Source of the DNA: Caldilineaceae bacterium
Lineage (GTDB): Bacteria; Chloroflexota; Anaerolineae; Caldilineales; Caldilineaceae
Direction: 5' to 3'
Assembly: GCA_022842065.1 (NCBI GenBank)
Contig: JALHQH010000009.1
Location: 1 to 6,232, forward strand
DNA: 6,232 nt
In this document: positions 1-6,167 of the stretch, piece by piece
How positions within the stretch are numbered: the stretch's first letter is position 1
How the letters are laid out: every line of letters starts with the position of its first letter
Notes under the pieces: generated by a model
Told to the model about the DNA's origin: nothing
Databases searched by the model: none
The model's input: the letters and a program-made list of their open reading frames with translations, nothing else
Program-made: the position numbers and the translations under genes

Positions 1-2
1 TT

Positions 3-101
3 CCCGATTTCGTTGACCCGCTTTTAATTACTCAGCTGCTTGACGCCATGCCCCCGCTCGGTGCCATTCACTCTGAACCAGCTTTCAACACCATTCCCTG
101 A
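3..101 (+). CDS. Possible 3' end of a gene cut by the window edge
   Basis: One frame is open from the window edge to a TGA at 99-101 and would give 32 residues beginning PDFVDPLLITQLLDAMPPLG and ending FNTIP. It reads like an ordinary protein C-terminus, with an amphipathic leucine-rich helix followed by a polar tail. The other two plus-strand frames and all three minus-strand frames are closed within this stretch. I do not recognise a family. A run of 32 open codons arises by chance fairly often, so this is only a suggestion, and the sequence to the left would decide it. Confidence 0.3.
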   Translation, partial: PDFVDPLLITQLLDAMPPLGAIHSEPAFNTIP

Positions 102-347
102 CTTGGCGAAGGGATTGAATCTACATGTATCATAAAAATTCGTCCGCCTTTTGTCAATTCTTTCCTCACCAGCTGACTAGGATCACAACCAACCACTCGC
201 TTAGCCTGCTTTCTCGCCATCTGCATGGCTTTCTTGGCGCATTTTCCGTTTATGCTGTTGGCAGCATAGAAACGTAAATAGAAACGTAATGTGTGACAGT
301 GCTACTGTGCTAACAAACAAGCCGTGCTGACTTTTTATGATTGTGTT
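102..347. other. Gene-free stretch upstream of the CBS-domain gene
   Basis: No open frame with a credible start or ribosome-binding site is visible on either strand here. The stretch is more AT-rich than the flanking genes. It contains a short dyad, TATGCTG at 251-257 and CAGCATA at 262-268, that runs into a 12-bp tandem duplication at 266-289. A TATGAT hexamer at 336-341 could be a -10 box reading toward the CBS gene, but no convincing -35 hexamer lies 16-18 bases upstream. Otherwise I see nothing in it. Confidence 0.5.
266..289. repeat. 12-bp tandem duplication, two exact copies
   Basis: The unit ATAGAAACGTAA occurs twice head to tail, at 266-277 and 278-289. The first copy overlaps the right arm of a 7-bp hairpin (251-257 with 262-268). 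It may be a replication-slippage product or a pair of protein-binding half-sites. Its position about 190 bases upstream of the CBS gene start makes a direct promoter role uncertain. Confidence 0.6.
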
Positions 348-421
348 AGGACTTATGCAGCACTCGGTGGCTTTGCGCCCAAAGTGCCCCGACTCAGCTA
401 CCGAGTGCTGCGTAAGTCCTA
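347..421. mobile_element. MITE-like inverted repeat with flanking 7-bp direct repeat
   Basis: The arms at 347-372 and 396-421 pair along 26 positions with only two G-T wobbles, around a 23-nt loop. The ends read AGGACTTATGCAG on the left and CTGCGTAAGTCCT on the right. The heptamer TGTGTTA lies at 342-348 and again at 422-428, as expected for a target-site duplication, although it overlaps the arms by one or two bases so the exact ends are ambiguous. No transposase is encoded. Ends of the type GGACTTACGCA are, from memory, common on insertion sequences and MITEs in cyanobacteria and Chloroflexota. The element is best read as a non-autonomous or remnant transposable element. It could instead form an RNA hairpin in the CBS-gene leader, since its right end is only 53 bases from the start codon. 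Confidence 0.6.
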
Positions 422-474
422 TGTGTTAATTGATTCAAATCTGTACCCAATGACGTGTACAGAGGAGGAACCCC

Positions 475-909
475 ATGTTGGTATGTGAAAAAATGACAAC
501 CCCGGTGCTTACGCTCCCGGCCGCGGCCTCGTTTCAGGAGGCTTTTAAATTGATGCATGACCGCAAAATCCGCCGCATACCGGTTGTGGATCAGCAGCAG
601 CGCTTGATTGGGATTATCTCTGAGCGCGATTTGCTCCATGCTGCCCCTTCACCGGCCACGTCGCTATCGATCTGGGAGATGAACTATCTGCTGTGGAAGC
701 TGACCGTTGGTGATCTGATGACCAAACAGGTCTTTGTGGTTGATCCGGATACCGCGATCGAAGATGCGGCGCAACTGATGCTTGAACACAAGATCGGTGG
801 CCTGCCGGTCGTTGATGCCGATGAGCATGTGATTGGTGTGATCACCGAGACGGATATTTTCAAAGCATTTGTCGCGTTGCTGCGCCGTGAGCAACTTGTC
901 TATGCCTAA
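475..909 (+). CDS. Two-CBS-domain protein (AcuB-like / Bateman module)
   Basis: The 144-residue protein is almost entirely one Bateman module, a tandem pair of CBS domains. CBS1 covers about residues 6-57 (RRIPVVD at 33-39, GIISERDLL at 46-54) and CBS2 about 77-134 ([20 protein letters not shown], 108-127). Each domain keeps the S/T-x-x-D signature (S49-D52, T124-D127) that contacts the ribose of AMP or ATP in this family. The linker [19 protein letters not shown] (58-76) is a hydrophobic helix seen in stand-alone AcuB-like CBS proteins. No catalytic, ACT or membrane segment is present, so it probably acts as a cytoplasmic adenine-nucleotide sensor. The start is supported by GAGGAGG at 462-468, six bases before the ATG. 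The Usp gene starts 49 bases downstream on the same strand and probably shares its transcript. The family assignment is firm; the ligand and partner are unknown. Confidence 0.93.
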   Translation: MLVCEKMTTPVLTLPAAASFQEAFKLMHDRKIRRIPVVDQQQRLIGIISERDLLHAAPSPATSLSIWEMNYLLWKLTVGDLMTKQVFVVDPDTAIEDAAQLMLEHKIGGLPVVDADEHVIGVITETDIFKAFVALLRREQLVYA

Positions 910-948
910 TGCGAAGCGTGTTGCGCCCCTGTTGCTGCTACTCTAGAT

Positions 949-953
949 GGAGG
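949..953 (+). promoter_or_regulatory. Ribosome-binding site that sets the Usp start
   Basis: GGAGG at 949-953 lies five bases before the ATG at 959. An in-frame ATG at 947 overlaps this Shine-Dalgarno sequence and has no comparable site of its own (upstream bases CTGCTACTCTAG). Translation is therefore expected to start at 959, which removes four residues from the longest frame. Confidence 0.8.
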
Positions 954-958
954 ACCAT

Positions 959-1543
959 ATGTCGAAACGTGAGATGATTAAACCAAAGAATGCTAAACGT
1001 AAAGTGCTGATTCCCCTTGATGGTTCAGATTTCAGTCGCCAGATTCTGACTGTGATCGGCGACTATTTCCGCCCGGAAGATGTCGAGTTAGTCCTGATGC
1101 GGGTAGCTACCCCCGCTTTGCTTTCCGCCGATTCCCGCTCTTATGTGGATCTGATGGCTGAGCAGACCTATCTGGGCACGTATGGCACTTATACGCCGAA
1201 TCAGGAGCATCAATGGGCCATGTCGGCGCAAGAACGTGATACGTACCGCGTCCAGCTGCAAGGCGAATTAGGGGGCGAAGCACGCCGCCTCTATGAACAG
1301 GGCTACAAGGTCGAGACCGAAGTCCACTTTGGTGACCCGGCCCAACGGATTGTCGACTTTGTCAACGATATGGATATTGATATGGTCGCCATGACCACCC
1401 ACGGTCGTACGGGATTGGGCCGCCTCGTGCTGGGCAGTGTGGCCGAGCGCGTGCTGCGTGGTGTCCATGTGCCTGTTTTACTTTGGCGCAGCTCCTTCGC
1501 AACCGAACACGCAGTGGCCGCCACCCAAGTGGCAACCGCATAA
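959..1543 (+). CDS. Universal stress protein (UspA family)
   Basis: This is a single Usp domain in a 194-residue cytoplasmic protein. The first strand, KVLIPLDGSDFS (15-26), has the conserved Asp near the nucleotide pocket. GDPAQRIVDF (125-134) is the usual helix after the third strand. TTHGRTGLGRLVLGSVAE (146-163) is the nucleotide-binding loop, matching the ATP-type G-2x-G-9x-G(S/T) motif except that Thr replaces the first Gly, as in many THGRTG-type members. The closing strand is VPVLLW. The protein is longer than the usual 140-150 residues because of an insertion at about residues 53-97, after the second strand, and an Ala/Thr-rich tail. Family members bind ATP and modulate stress survival by poorly defined means. 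It follows the CBS-domain gene by 49 bases, so the two probably form a transcript of nucleotide-responsive proteins. The specific role is unknown. Confidence 0.93.
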   Translation: MSKREMIKPKNAKRKVLIPLDGSDFSRQILTVIGDYFRPEDVELVLMRVATPALLSADSRSYVDLMAEQTYLGTYGTYTPNQEHQWAMSAQERDTYRVQLQGELGGEARRLYEQGYKVETEVHFGDPAQRIVDFVNDMDIDMVAMTTHGRTGLGRLVLGSVAERVLRGVHVPVLLWRSSFATEHAVAATQVATA

Positions 1544-1555
1544 ATTTGCTAAACT

Positions 1556-1686
1556 CAGCGGCTTATGGGGATTAAAAAATTCGGCAAACGGAGGCTGAGC
1601 TTGTCGAAGCCGGAGCCGCTCTGGCTGCGACAAGCTCAGCCTCCGCTGGGTTACTGGTTTATTTTCTGAACTCTCATAAGCCGCTG
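1556..1686. repeat. Nested inverted repeat in the convergent gap
   Basis: The outer arms are exact: CAGCGGCTTATG at 1556-1567 and CATAAGCCGCTG at 1675-1686. Inside lies an exact 18-bp pair at 1589-1606 and 1628-1645, beginning CGGAGGCTGAGC. After one mismatch the stem continues with 1608-1615 pairing to 1619-1626 (one G-T wobble) around a 3-nt loop. The core GAGCTTGTCGAAGCC resembles a short dispersed repeat that I recall from many bacterial genomes. No target-site duplication is evident. It begins 12 bases after the Usp stop codon, so it could also serve as that transcript's 3' structure, although no T-tract follows. A MITE- or REP-like origin is inference. Confidence 0.6.
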
Positions 1687-1728
1687 CCTCGATCAACATT
1701 CCCCCTTTGCGATCTGCCCCTGTGAATC

Positions 1729-1777
1729 GCACAGCAAAGGCGCACCAGTAATCGTTACTGGTGCGCCTTTGCTGTGC
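1729..1777. terminator. Perfect 23-bp hairpin, probable bidirectional terminator
   Basis: Bases 1729-1751 and 1755-1777 are exact reverse complements separated by only TCG. The arm begins GCACAGCAAAGGCGC. The hairpin sits between the convergent Usp and pncB genes and ends 14 bases from the pncB stop codon, an ideal place to end both transcripts. Neither strand shows the T-run expected of a classical Rho-independent terminator. It may therefore work as a pause or 3'-stabilising structure, or be a dispersed repeat. The dyad is certain; the function is inferred. Confidence 0.6.
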
Positions 1778-1791
1778 CTGCCTCCCTACAT

Positions 1792-3378
1792 TTATCCTTC
1801 GCGCTCCTCCATCGCCTCGGCGATGAGCTGTTGTTTGAGGTTCCACAATTTTGGGGTCAGCGATACATGATAGATGTGTGGATTGACCAGCCGCCGAATC
1901 CCTGGGTCGAGCCGTTCCACATCTTCGATCCGCCGCCGGCGCATCTCCTCCAGATCGGGTTGCTCGCTGTAGATTTGGCCGGCGCGGATCACTTCGACAT
2001 GCAGCGGTTCCATGCGGCTAATCTCACTTGGCTGCACTGTGCGTGTCTTGGTGTGATCAGAGGGATGGCGTAGCACAAAGTGCTCAAAGTGCGCCGGATC
2101 TTCATCCGCCAACGCCATTAGATCCGCGGTGGCATTGCCGCGCTGATCATACAGGCGCCAAAGCTGCTTGCGCCCGGGGTTGGGCGTTTTGGCCGGCGTT
2201 TCCGAGATTTTTACCGCCGAATTCCACTTTTCCTGCTGTTGTACCGCCACCAATTTATAGACCCCACCCAATGCTGGTTCCCCCCACGAGGTAATCAACC
2301 GCGTGCCTACACCATAAACCAAGCGCCCAATCAAATGATCAGCATCCAAGCCATAGCGCGGGGCCTCATGGCTGATCTGGGTGACGATCTGCCAGATCAC
2401 CAGCTCATCTAAATCACCGGACAGCACAATCGAAGTATCAGCAAAGCCGGCTTCGTTGAGCATGCGCGCGGCCTGAATGCTCAAGTAGGCCAAATCGCCC
2501 GAATCAAGGCGAATCCCCACCGGCTTATGCCCCTTCCGACGCAGTGCTTCAAAGACCTTGATCGCATGCGGTACCCCACTCTGTAAGGTATCGACCGTAT
2601 CGACCAACAACATGCAATCATCGGGATAGAGATCGGCATAGGCCTGAAACGCGGCCAATTCACCCTGATCCATGGCCATAAAGAGCTGCACCATACTATG
2701 GGCATGGGTGCCCTTGGGGGCCAACCCTACGGCGCGTGAGACCCCGATATTAGAGGTAAAGCTGGCCCCACCGATCAGCGCCGCGCGTGCGCCGGCATTG
2801 GCACCCCGCTCATGCGCGCGGCGCAACCCAAATTCTAAGATCGGCCGGCCACGGCCACTCTCCCACATGCGCGCTGCTTTGGTGGCAATCAGGGTTTGAT
2901 AGTTGAGATGGGCGAGCAGTGATGTCTCTAAAATCTGGGCCATGGCTAACGGGCCCTCGACAATCGTCAGGGGCGTATTCGGGTGAACCACGCGCCCTTC
3001 GGGTATGGCGTGCATGGTAATCCCACTAAAGTTGCCATTCGCCCGTAGCCATTGCAGAAAATCATCGGCGAAGAGCTGTTTGCCCACGCTATCGCGCTGA
3101 CTGCGCAGGTAGTCAATATCTTCATCACGAAAGTGTGCATCGGCCATCCAGTCTAACAACCAAGCCAGGCCGGCATTGACACAATAGCCGGCTTGATGGC
3201 TGTCGTAGTCCGGATTGCGCCGGAAAAAATGGTCAAATTGGACCGTTGCTTCATGTAAACCAGCGCGGAAATAGAGCTGTGCCATGGTTAATTGATATTG
3301 ATCCGTAAAGAGAATGCCATCCATTGCCGACCGGTCGACACGCCCATGTTGCTGGTGGGCGCGAGTTGAGTCACTCAT
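1792..3378 (-). CDS. pncB: Nicotinate phosphoribosyltransferase
   Basis: The enzyme joins nicotinate and PRPP to give nicotinate mononucleotide, coupled to ATP hydrolysis, as the entry step of the Preiss-Handler route to NAD in the cytoplasm. Recognisable blocks of the 528-residue product are: N-terminal [15 protein letters not shown] (23-37); RRAHERGAN (186-194); GGASFTSN (203-210); GTHAHS (223-228), with His227 at the place of the catalytic, autophosphorylated histidine; IRLDSGDL (289-296) in the PRPP/phosphate site; GVGTRLITS (356-364); and [13 protein letters not shown] (390-402). Its length fits the bacterial and human-type family (about 490-540). The frame stays open upstream to 3708, but the family begins near residue 20 of the protein called here and the extra 110 codons cross intergenic repeats. 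The ATG at 3378 is therefore preferred, with a weak purine-rich AAAGAAAGAAG before it. ATG 3324 is an alternative. The gene converges on the Usp gene. Confidence 0.95.
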   Translation of the reverse strand: MSDSTRAHQQHGRVDRSAMDGILFTDQYQLTMAQLYFRAGLHEATVQFDHFFRRNPDYDSHQAGYCVNAGLAWLLDWMADAHFRDEDIDYLRSQRDSVGKQLFADDFLQWLRANGNFSGITMHAIPEGRVVHPNTPLTIVEGPLAMAQILETSLLAHLNYQTLIATKAARMWESGRGRPILEFGLRRAHERGANAGARAALIGGASFTSNIGVSRAVGLAPKGTHAHSMVQLFMAMDQGELAAFQAYADLYPDDCMLLVDTVDTLQSGVPHAIKVFEALRRKGHKPVGIRLDSGDLAYLSIQAARMLNEAGFADTSIVLSGDLDELVIWQIVTQISHEAPRYGLDADHLIGRLVYGVGTRLITSWGEPALGGVYKLVAVQQQEKWNSAVKISETPAKTPNPGRKQLWRLYDQRGNATADLMALADEDPAHFEHFVLRHPSDHTKTRTVQPSEISRMEPLHVEVIRAGQIYSEQPDLEEMRRRRIEDVERLDPGIRRLVNPHIYHVSLTPKLWNLKQQLIAEAMEEREG

Positions 3379-3454
3379 CTGATTCTTCTTTCTTTGCAAC
3401 CGCAAGCTTGACGCCAAATGCTCTGTGGGCGCTGCGGAAACTAGGGAGCTGTAG

Positions 3455-3481
3455 CTAAGTGTATATATTACCCTAAGTGTA
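3455..3481. promoter_or_regulatory. 9-bp direct repeat bracketing the pncB -10 region, possible operator
   Basis: CTAAGTGTA occurs at 3455-3463 and 3473-3481, 18 bases apart. The proposed pncB -10 hexamer (3465-3470) lies between the two copies and one copy falls in the -35/-10 spacer. That is a typical placement for a repressor site. NAD salvage genes are often controlled by NiaR, NrtR or NadR, but I cannot match this sequence to a known consensus, so the regulator is unknown. Confidence 0.35.
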
Positions 3482-3493
3482 ATAAGTCGGCAA
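3465..3493 (-). promoter_or_regulatory. Candidate pncB promoter
   Basis: Read on the minus strand, TTGCCG (3493-3488) and TAATAT (3470-3465) are separated by 17 bases. Each matches the sigma-70-type consensus at four of six positions. The transcript would have a leader of about 80 bases before the pncB ATG at 3378. The AT-rich block GTATATATTA makes this the most promoter-like spot upstream of the gene. TATATA or TATACA nearby are alternative -10 boxes with poorer spacing. Confidence 0.4.
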
Positions 3494-3579
3494 GCGCGTT
3501 TAGGGGAATGGCTCAATATGGAAACGTGTAGTGAGCCGGGGACCCCTTGGGTGCAGATGCGAACGGGCGCGTGCCAAGC

Positions 3580-3655
3580 TGGGCTGCGCATCTGAGGATG
3601 CGCAGTACACTGGCGACTGGGCTGCGCATCTGAGGATGCGCAGTACACTGGCGAC
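3580..3655. repeat. Two exact 38-bp tandem repeats, each with a hairpin
   Basis: Units at 3580-3617 and 3618-3655 are identical. Each contains CTGCGCATC, a TGAG loop and GATGCGCAG, a perfect 9-bp stem, followed by TACACTGGCGAC. The pair lies about 200 bases upstream of the pncB start and 340 bases before the secreted-protein gene. It resembles a short palindromic dispersed repeat that has duplicated. Strand-slippage duplication, a REP-like element and a protein-binding array are all possible. Confidence 0.75.
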
Positions 3656-3976
3656 AATTTCAAATTGAGAATTGCTGAGAGGAATGGCTCTATTTCACTT
3701 TGGGGCACGCAGTTTGGTGTGCTTGGGCTGATGGGTCAGCGCGCCAAAATGTACTGTGGGTAACGTTACGTTATCGTAGGCTTTGGGTAGCGCTGAACCT
3801 GAACGCCGTTTACTGAGAGTAGTGTAAGCGTGGCATGGGTAAAGGTGAGCTGTACCGCCGTCAACGAACGAAAGCCAAGCAAGATCGGCTAAACCTTTTT
3901 ATACTGCATTGCGAACTGTAAGGGCTTCCTTGCAGCAAATTTACTATCCCAATTAAACTCTCATCACTAACCCAGC
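3656..3976. other. Gene-free stretch upstream of the secreted-protein gene
   Basis: No gene is supported here on either strand. A TATACT hexamer at 3900-3905, directly after a T-run, could be a -10 box for the gene at 3992, but no good -35 hexamer lies at standard spacing. The palindrome TAACGTTA occurs at 3761-3768. The only small open frame worth noting (3835-3921, 28 codons) has no ribosome-binding site. Otherwise I see nothing in it. Confidence 0.45.
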
Positions 3977-3991
3977 CAGGAGTAGAAATCT

Positions 3992-6094
3992 ATGCTGAAG
4001 CAGCCTGCGCAGCGGTCGCTCTTTGCCCCGTCAATTTTTCTTTTGTCGATTACCCTCTTATTTTTGCTCAACCACCAGTGGGCCGACGCCTCGATACCTG
4101 GCCATGCCGCCACTTCGCCGGCGGCATTACCTACAGCCGCGACACCCGTCCTCTTACATAAAGCCAGCCAGGAATTTGCCGATATCGCTGACGGCCGTGT
4201 CGTCTGGCAAGACGCGCGCGTGGGGCCGACCGACATCTATCTTTGGTCCCCCACCCACCCCGATACCATCAACCTAACGAATAGCGCACAATGGGAGGTC
4301 TACCCGGATCTTGACGGTGATCTGGTCGTCTGGAAGGATGGCTATCAAGGTATTGGGATCCACGGCTTGAATATCGCCACTGGCCTGCGCTTTACCGTCA
4401 CGGTTGGCCAATCTGATCTCTCCCGCCCGCGGCTTTCTCAGCAAACCGTCGTCTGGGCCGATAACCGGCGTGGTGACCGCGATTGGAATATCTACGGCTA
4501 TGATCTGACCGCGCAGCGTGAATTTACCCTGAGCGATGCGCCGGGTAATCAGGCGGACCCACAGATTGACTGGCCGTGGGTCGTTTGGTGGGATGAGCAG
4601 GAACGGATCTATGCTCACAATCTGCAAAGCGGGGTGACCCAAACGGTGCAGGCAACCCGTGGCGCACGGCTGCCTGCCGTCTCGGCGCAGGATCAACTGG
4701 TCGTCTGGCAGGATGCTCGCAATGGCGATTGGGATATTTATGGCTTTGATCTGGCGCATAACCAGGAGATCGAAATTGTGAAAGCCCCGCTGGATCAGGG
4801 CTTTGTGGACATTGCCGGGGGTCTCGTTGCCTTTCAAACCCGGACCGCGAGCGGCACTTGGAATGTTGCACTCTGGGTCGGCAGCTTAAATACGCATTTC
4901 CTCCTCGATCCCCATCCGGGCTTTCAAACACACCCGGCGGTTGCCGGCGCACAAGTGGTCTGGCAGGATAGTCGTAACCATCAGCTCGATCTTTTTACCT
5001 ATACCTGGACCAGCACGCCCCCACCTGTGGTCCCCACGGGGCTGGCACCGCCAGCCAATCTGCAGGTGGGGGCAATGCCAAATCAGGAAATTGTTTTGCA
5101 GTGGGAAGATCAAAGCGCGGACGAAGGTGGTTTTACCCTGGAACGTGCCACTGGGATCACCGGCACCACCTGGGTGACCTTAGCTCAGTTGCCCCCAGGG
5201 ACCAATCGTTACACGGATCGGCCAGAACGGGAAGGGGAAAGTTATTGGTATCGTTTGCGCGCTTTTAACAAGGCCGGCACTTCAGCCTATAGTAACGAGT
5301 CTTTTGGCACCACCTTTCGCGCTACACCGACCGCCGATGAGCAATATCTAATGACGCTAATTAACGAGGTGCGCGCCGATCCCGCCCACTTTGGCTACCC
5401 TGATCATGTGCCGGTGCCGCCTCTGGTCTACAACAAATTGATCGGCTATAGTGCCCATTCACACAGCCAGGCGATTCTCAACAGCGCGTTTCAATTTGGG
5501 CACTGTGATGTCATTGGCCGCTGTCCAACCGAACGCGCGCGGTCGGTCGGTTATGCGCACTACTGTTCCGAAAATCTTACCACGTCCTTCACCACTGGCC
5601 CCGCGGCCATGCGCGATGCTAACCTGGGTTTTCTGGAAAGTGAAGGGCATCGGCATAACATGCTGGCCCCCGATCTGACCGAGTTTGGCGTTGGTCATAC
5701 CTTTGACCCGACCAAGGGCGATACCCGCCACGGCCAGGTAACCGAAGTTTTCTGTGGGGCGAATGTGGAGATTCCGCCCTTGCCTAGTGGCGCCATGATT
5801 GCTCCTGGCGTGGGCAGTAGCAGCTTTACCTTTGTCGTTAACTACTATTCGGCCCAAGGGGAAGCGCCGCTCTTGGCCGAGGTGATTGTAGATGGGCAAA
5901 GTTTCCCGCTCACCCTCCGTTCCGGTAAGGCTGCGCATGGCACCTATGCTTACAATGCTGCGCTAGAGCAGCGGGCCAATCGCAAATACCACTTTCGTTT
6001 TGTCTATGGCAATGGCAAAGTCGCCTTCTGGCCGCCGGATGCCGGGGTGACGCCACCGGCTTATGCGCTCTATCTACCTTTTATTAATCGTTAG
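3992..6094 (+). CDS. Secreted propeller–FnIII–CAP/SCP domain protein
   Basis: This 700-residue protein is exported. It has a signal peptide with hydrophobic core at 9-26 and likely cleavage after ADA (31-33). Seven repeats of about 42 residues follow, marked by VVW-like strands at 70, 112, 153, 197, 237, 279 and 322. The fullest copy is VVWQDARNGDWDIYGFDL (237-254), as in TolB-like surface beta-propellers. A fibronectin type III domain spans about 352-440 (YWYRLRAFNKAGTSAYSN). A CAP/SCP domain spans about 447-590, with LINEVRADP, AHSHS (488-492), SENL (526-529), GHRHNML (552-558), FGVGH and HGQVTEVF (580-587). Cys505, 511, 525 and 588 may pair. A beta-rich module (about 610-685) and the tail YLPFINR end the protein. 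AGGAG at 3978-3982 supports the start. The architecture suggests a cell-surface binding or adhesive protein. Bacterial CAP functions are mostly unknown, so none is assigned. Confidence 0.9.
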   Translation: MLKQPAQRSLFAPSIFLLSITLLFLLNHQWADASIPGHAATSPAALPTAATPVLLHKASQEFADIADGRVVWQDARVGPTDIYLWSPTHPDTINLTNSAQWEVYPDLDGDLVVWKDGYQGIGIHGLNIATGLRFTVTVGQSDLSRPRLSQQTVVWADNRRGDRDWNIYGYDLTAQREFTLSDAPGNQADPQIDWPWVVWWDEQERIYAHNLQSGVTQTVQATRGARLPAVSAQDQLVVWQDARNGDWDIYGFDLAHNQEIEIVKAPLDQGFVDIAGGLVAFQTRTASGTWNVALWVGSLNTHFLLDPHPGFQTHPAVAGAQVVWQDSRNHQLDLFTYTWTSTPPPVVPTGLAPPANLQVGAMPNQEIVLQWEDQSADEGGFTLERATGITGTTWVTLAQLPPGTNRYTDRPEREGESYWYRLRAFNKAGTSAYSNESFGTTFRATPTADEQYLMTLINEVRADPAHFGYPDHVPVPPLVYNKLIGYSAHSHSQAILNSAFQFGHCDVIGRCPTERARSVGYAHYCSENLTTSFTTGPAAMRDANLGFLESEGHRHNMLAPDLTEFGVGHTFDPTKGDTRHGQVTEVFCGANVEIPPLPSGAMIAPGVGSSSFTFVVNYYSAQGEAPLLAEVIVDGQSFPLTLRSGKAAHGTYAYNAALEQRANRKYHFRFVYGNGKVAFWPPDAGVTPPAYALYLPFINR

Positions 6095-6138
6095 CACAGT
6101 GGGGTAAGGCCAATTCTTCATTCCTAATTCCTACCAAA

Positions 6139-6167
6139 TTGGTTACTCCTGGCGCTGCGTATATAAT
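6139..6167 (+). promoter_or_regulatory. Promoter reading out of the right edge
   Basis: TTGGTT at 6139-6144 and a perfect TATAAT at 6162-6167 are separated by 17 bases, a strong sigma-70-type arrangement. It lies about 45 bases after the stop codon of the secreted-protein gene and points right, so it most likely drives a gene or RNA that starts beyond the window. No start codon with a ribosome-binding site follows before the window ends. Confidence 0.45.

Noticed and set aside
1478..1846. Minus-strand open frame of 122 codons in the Usp-pncB gap
   Set aside because: It overlaps the ends of both real genes and reads through both hairpin repeats; the product has low complexity and no family resemblance.
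1774..2073. Plus-strand open frame of 99 codons opposite the 3' end of pncB
   Set aside because: It is a shadow of the pncB coding sequence and begins inside the terminator hairpin.
3503..3690. GGAATGGCTC occurring twice in the divergent gap
   Set aside because: The match is only ten bases with diverging flanks, too short to call a repeat family.
3761..3773. Palindrome TAACGTTA followed by CGTTA
   Set aside because: Eight-base palindromes are expected by chance in a window this size, and it is not placed against a promoter.
3835..3921. Small plus-strand open frame, 28 codons, beginning MGKGELYRRQRTKAKQDRLN
   Set aside because: The basic N-terminus looks protein-like, but there is no ribosome-binding site, it is very short, and the likely -10 box for the next gene lies inside it.
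4274..4837. Minus-strand open frame of 187 codons opposite the secreted-protein gene
   Set aside because: It is a mirror of the propeller repeats; the periodic ILPDDQ-type pattern is the antisense of the repeated VVWQD codons, and the plus-strand frame has a signal peptide and clear domains.
5459..5938. Minus-strand open frame of 159 codons opposite the CAP domain
   Set aside because: It is antisense to conserved CAP-domain codons with no recognisable product or ribosome-binding site.
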